A stretch of 64,000 nt of DNA from Merdimonas faecigallinarum. Lineage in GTDB: Bacteria > Bacillota > Clostridia > Lachnospirales > Lachnospiraceae. A program made the position numbers and the translations under genes. Where the stretch lies: NCBI GenBank assembly GCA_019119285.1, contig DWXJ01000094.1:1-64000 (forward strand), written 5' to 3'. A model generated the notes under the pieces. It had not been told where the DNA came from. It searched no databases and saw only the letters and a list, made by a program, of their open reading frames with translations. Each line of letters opens with the position of its first letter. Position 1 is the first letter of the stretch. Below are positions 62,437 to 64,000 of this stretch, piece after piece.

Positions 62437-63036
62437 CTAGGGCATGATATATCCATCTTCTGGATGGTGAAAAGGGTTTGGCACATTGATGGTGAGAAGC
62501 CGGGCGGTTTTGTTGGTCTGGTTCATCCAATTATGCGTTTCGTTGGAATGGATCTGAATGCTGTCGCCGGGATAGAGCGTGTACTGGGAGGCGTTCAGGT
62601 GGAGTGTTACGACTCCTTCCAGGATATAAATGAACTCTTCTCCGGTGTGGCTGTACATTTCCAGATTTTCCTCATCAGCATTTGCGAAGGGAAGAAGGGT
62701 AAAAATGCGGGGAAGAAAATTAAATGCCGTGACATCATGGCTTAAAATGCTCTGGATGATCTGCGGGCTGACAGGCGTAGCCGGCAGGGAAAAACTGTGT
62801 ATGACAGGATCCGCATCCGGCGCGGCAGCAGACTCTTCAAAAAAGCTACCCAGACTGACACCCAGGACGTTCGCAACATTTTCCAGAGTGTCGATCGCAA
62901 TAGAAGACAGCCCCCGTTCCATCTGTGAAAGAAATCCGATAGATAGATTTGTCATTTCGCTTAATTGTTTTAAGGTAAGGTTTTGCGCAGTCCGCAAAGC
63001 CTTAATTTTTTCTCCGATGGCAACATTTTGACTCAT
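62437..63036 (-). CDS. XRE-cupin transcriptional regulator
   Basis: 199 residues. N-terminal XRE helix-turn-helix (IKALRTAQNLTLKQLSEMTNLSIGFLSQMERG) and a C-terminal cupin (EFIYILEGVVTLHLNASQYTLYPGDSIQIHSNETHNW). Such proteins typically regulate amino-acid or polyamine catabolic genes with a small ligand in the cupin. Divergent from the racemase gene; three identical-arm palindromes lie in the shared region. Confidence 0.9.
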   Translation of the reverse strand: MSQNVAIGEKIKALRTAQNLTLKQLSEMTNLSIGFLSQMERGLSSIAIDTLENVANVLGVSLGSFFEESAAAPDADPVIHSFSLPATPVSPQIIQSILSHDVTAFNFLPRIFTLLPFANADEENLEMYSHTGEEFIYILEGVVTLHLNASQYTLYPGDSIQIHSNETHNWMNQTNKTARLLTINVPNPFHHPEDGYIMP

Positions 63037-63114
63037 ATGAAAATCTCCCGTTTTTAATTATCAGTATAGTGAATTCCGGTGAATGCGTCAACTGGAAACA
63101 AGAAAAAATGATAT

Positions 63115-63128
63115 TTCATATTTATGAA
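63115..63128. promoter_or_regulatory. Operator 1 for XRE-cupin regulator
   Basis: Palindrome TTCATATTTATGAA, arms TTCATA/TATGAA separated by TT. Confidence 0.65.
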
Positions 63129-63206
63129 AAATAAAATTTGAAATTTTAGAATATTAAATTTTTAACAGGATTGTTAAAGAATAAATTCAAATATTTGTGA
63201 AAAATA

Positions 63207-63220
63207 TTCATAAATATGAA
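63207..63220. promoter_or_regulatory. Operator 2 for XRE-cupin regulator
   Basis: TTCATAAATATGAA, same arms separated by AA; ends 8 bp before the -35 of the racemase promoter. Confidence 0.65.
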
Positions 63221-63228
63221 AAAAATTA

Positions 63229-63256
63229 TTGACTGGAAGGAGGGACATGGTATAAT
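63229..63256 (+). promoter_or_regulatory. Promoter of the racemase gene
   Basis: TTGACT (63229-63234), 16-bp spacer, TATAAT (63251-63256), bracketed by operators 2 and 3. Confidence 0.75.
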
Positions 63257-63290
63257 GTAGACAGAAACTAGAACGCAGTCTATTGAAAAT

Positions 63291-63304
63291 TTCATAATTA
63301 TGAA
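63291..63304. promoter_or_regulatory. Operator 3 for XRE-cupin regulator
   Basis: TTCATAATTATGAA, same arms separated by AT, placed in the 5' leader downstream of the promoter and 20 bp before the start codon. Confidence 0.65.
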
Positions 63305-63323
63305 CAAAAGAAAGGGGAATATT

Positions 63324-64000
63324 ATGAAAGCCAAAAAGATGTTTCGGACGATCGACACCCATACCTGTGGAGAACCGACGCGTACAGTGATCGGAGGGAT
63401 CCCTCCGATCCCGGGGAAAACAATGGAAGAAAAAATGGTATATATGTCCGAAAGAGAAGACTGGATCCGTAAGCTTTTGACATACGAACCACGGGGCAAT
63501 GATGTGATGTCGGGGACGATCATTACGGAACCATGCAGAACCGAAGCGGATTTCGGTGTGCTGTACTTTGAGGTGGGCGGCTGGATGCCTATGTGCGGCC
63601 ATGACACGATTGGAGTGGGAACGGCGCTTCTGGAGAGCGGGATGGTAGAAGCGAAGGAACCGTATACCTATGTGACACTGGATACGGCTGCCGGCCTGGT
63701 CCGTCTTAAGATTGAAGTGAAAGACGGAACCGCCAAGAGCGTGACCTTCGTAAATGCCCCGGCGTTTGTACTGAAAAAAGATGCGTGGGTCGAGACCGGG
63801 AGGTATGGAACCCTGAAGCTGGATATTGCATTTGGCGGAAATATTTATGCCATACTTCCAGCGTCTGCCGTAGGGCTTAGGATCACGCCGGAAGAATCTT
63901 CACGGTTAATAGAGGCTGGGAATTATATTAAAAAGTATATTAATGAGCAGATCCCGGTCTGTCATCCCCAGATCCCTTTTGAAAACCATGTGACTCATGT
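63324..64000 (+). CDS. Proline racemase / hydroxyproline epimerase family protein (partial)
   Basis: The window ends after 225 codons, so the C-terminal half is missing. TIDTHTCGEPTR and MPMCGHDTIGVG are the family signatures; the first catalytic Cys (MCGH) is present, so it is a racemase or epimerase rather than a dehydratase, which has Ser or Thr there. The second Cys lies outside the window. ATG at 63324 follows AAAGGGG. Control by the XRE-cupin regulator is inferred from the operator sites. Confidence 0.88.
   Translation, partial: MKAKKMFRTIDTHTCGEPTRTVIGGIPPIPGKTMEEKMVYMSEREDWIRKLLTYEPRGNDVMSGTIITEPCRTEADFGVLYFEVGGWMPMCGHDTIGVGTALLESGMVEAKEPYTYVTLDTAAGLVRLKIEVKDGTAKSVTFVNAPAFVLKKDAWVETGRYGTLKLDIAFGGNIYAILPASAVGLRITPEESSRLIEAGNYIKKYINEQIPVCHPQIPFENHVTH

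Overview
The window looks like a chromosomal segment of an anaerobic, spore-forming, low-to-moderate-GC Firmicute, most likely a Lachnospiraceae member. Evidence: the sporulation genes spoVG, yabP, yabQ and a spoIIE-type phosphatase; a glgC/glgD pair; split transketolase; dapL; a T-box in front of an archaeal-type proS; and the clostridial order hup-rqcP-yabP-yabQ-divIC-spoIIE-tilS-hpt-ftsH. Nearly everything is colinear chromosomal housekeeping. I saw no rRNA, tRNA, CRISPR array, prophage or integrative element.

Layout. 0-9.5 kb: an orphan Spo0A DNA-binding domain, a two-component system, a methyltransferase with a large membrane-anchored protein, a queT transporter behind a probable preQ1-I riboswitch, then a small decayed patch (frameshifted XRE regulator and headless gene remnant). 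9.5-15.5 kb: asnS, a VanRS-like two-component system and a compact SbcD/YhaO + YhaN-like pair. 15.5-20.2 kb (minus strand): prs, dnaI-like, dnaD and murC. 20.4-23.2 kb: glgC, glgD, spoVG. 23.2-30.2 kb: a ThrE-type transporter, an RluA-type pseudouridine synthase, T-box-proS, a REP-associated tyrosine transposase (RAYT) and cca, peppered with five copies of one GC-rich perfect palindrome. 30.2-42.6 kb: a CotS-like kinase, phosphoglucomutase, HU, the yab/divIC/spoIIE/tilS/hpt/ftsH cluster and a GH13 glucosidase. 42.6-49.9 kb: map, pfk, dnaX-ybaB-recR, transaldolase and split transketolase. 50-54.7 kb: a LysM protein with an MPN-like domain, a DUF5711-like protein, CvpA and dapL. 54.9-60.9 kb: a Ugp-like ABC importer with a glycerophosphodiesterase and HAD phosphatase. 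61-64 kb: an orphan sugar-type binding lipoprotein, an XRE-cupin regulator, and a divergent proline-racemase-family gene cut by the window edge.

The strongest unusual signal is the 23.2-30.2 kb repeat cluster. Five palindromes share a GGGGAC-GGGGGATTT core, but each core is extended by an outer stem whose sequence is different at every locus and yet perfectly self-complementary (up to a 29-bp stem). One copy sits in frame inside the pseudouridine synthase gene. The RAYT gene lies between two copies and is bracketed by its own 17-bp inverted repeat. This looks like an active or recently active REP/RAYT system that either inserts at the centre of existing DNA hairpins or creates inverted duplications of its flanks. 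A second, unrelated 84-bp palindromic repeat occurs at 3.9 and 42.6 kb with a compensatory stem change, each copy starting at the stop codon of the upstream gene. Other points of note are three identical-arm palindromic operators in front of the proline racemase gene, an MPN-like domain fused to a LysM protein, a SpoIIE without its membrane domain, and a phosphofructokinase with mixed ATP/PPi signature residues.
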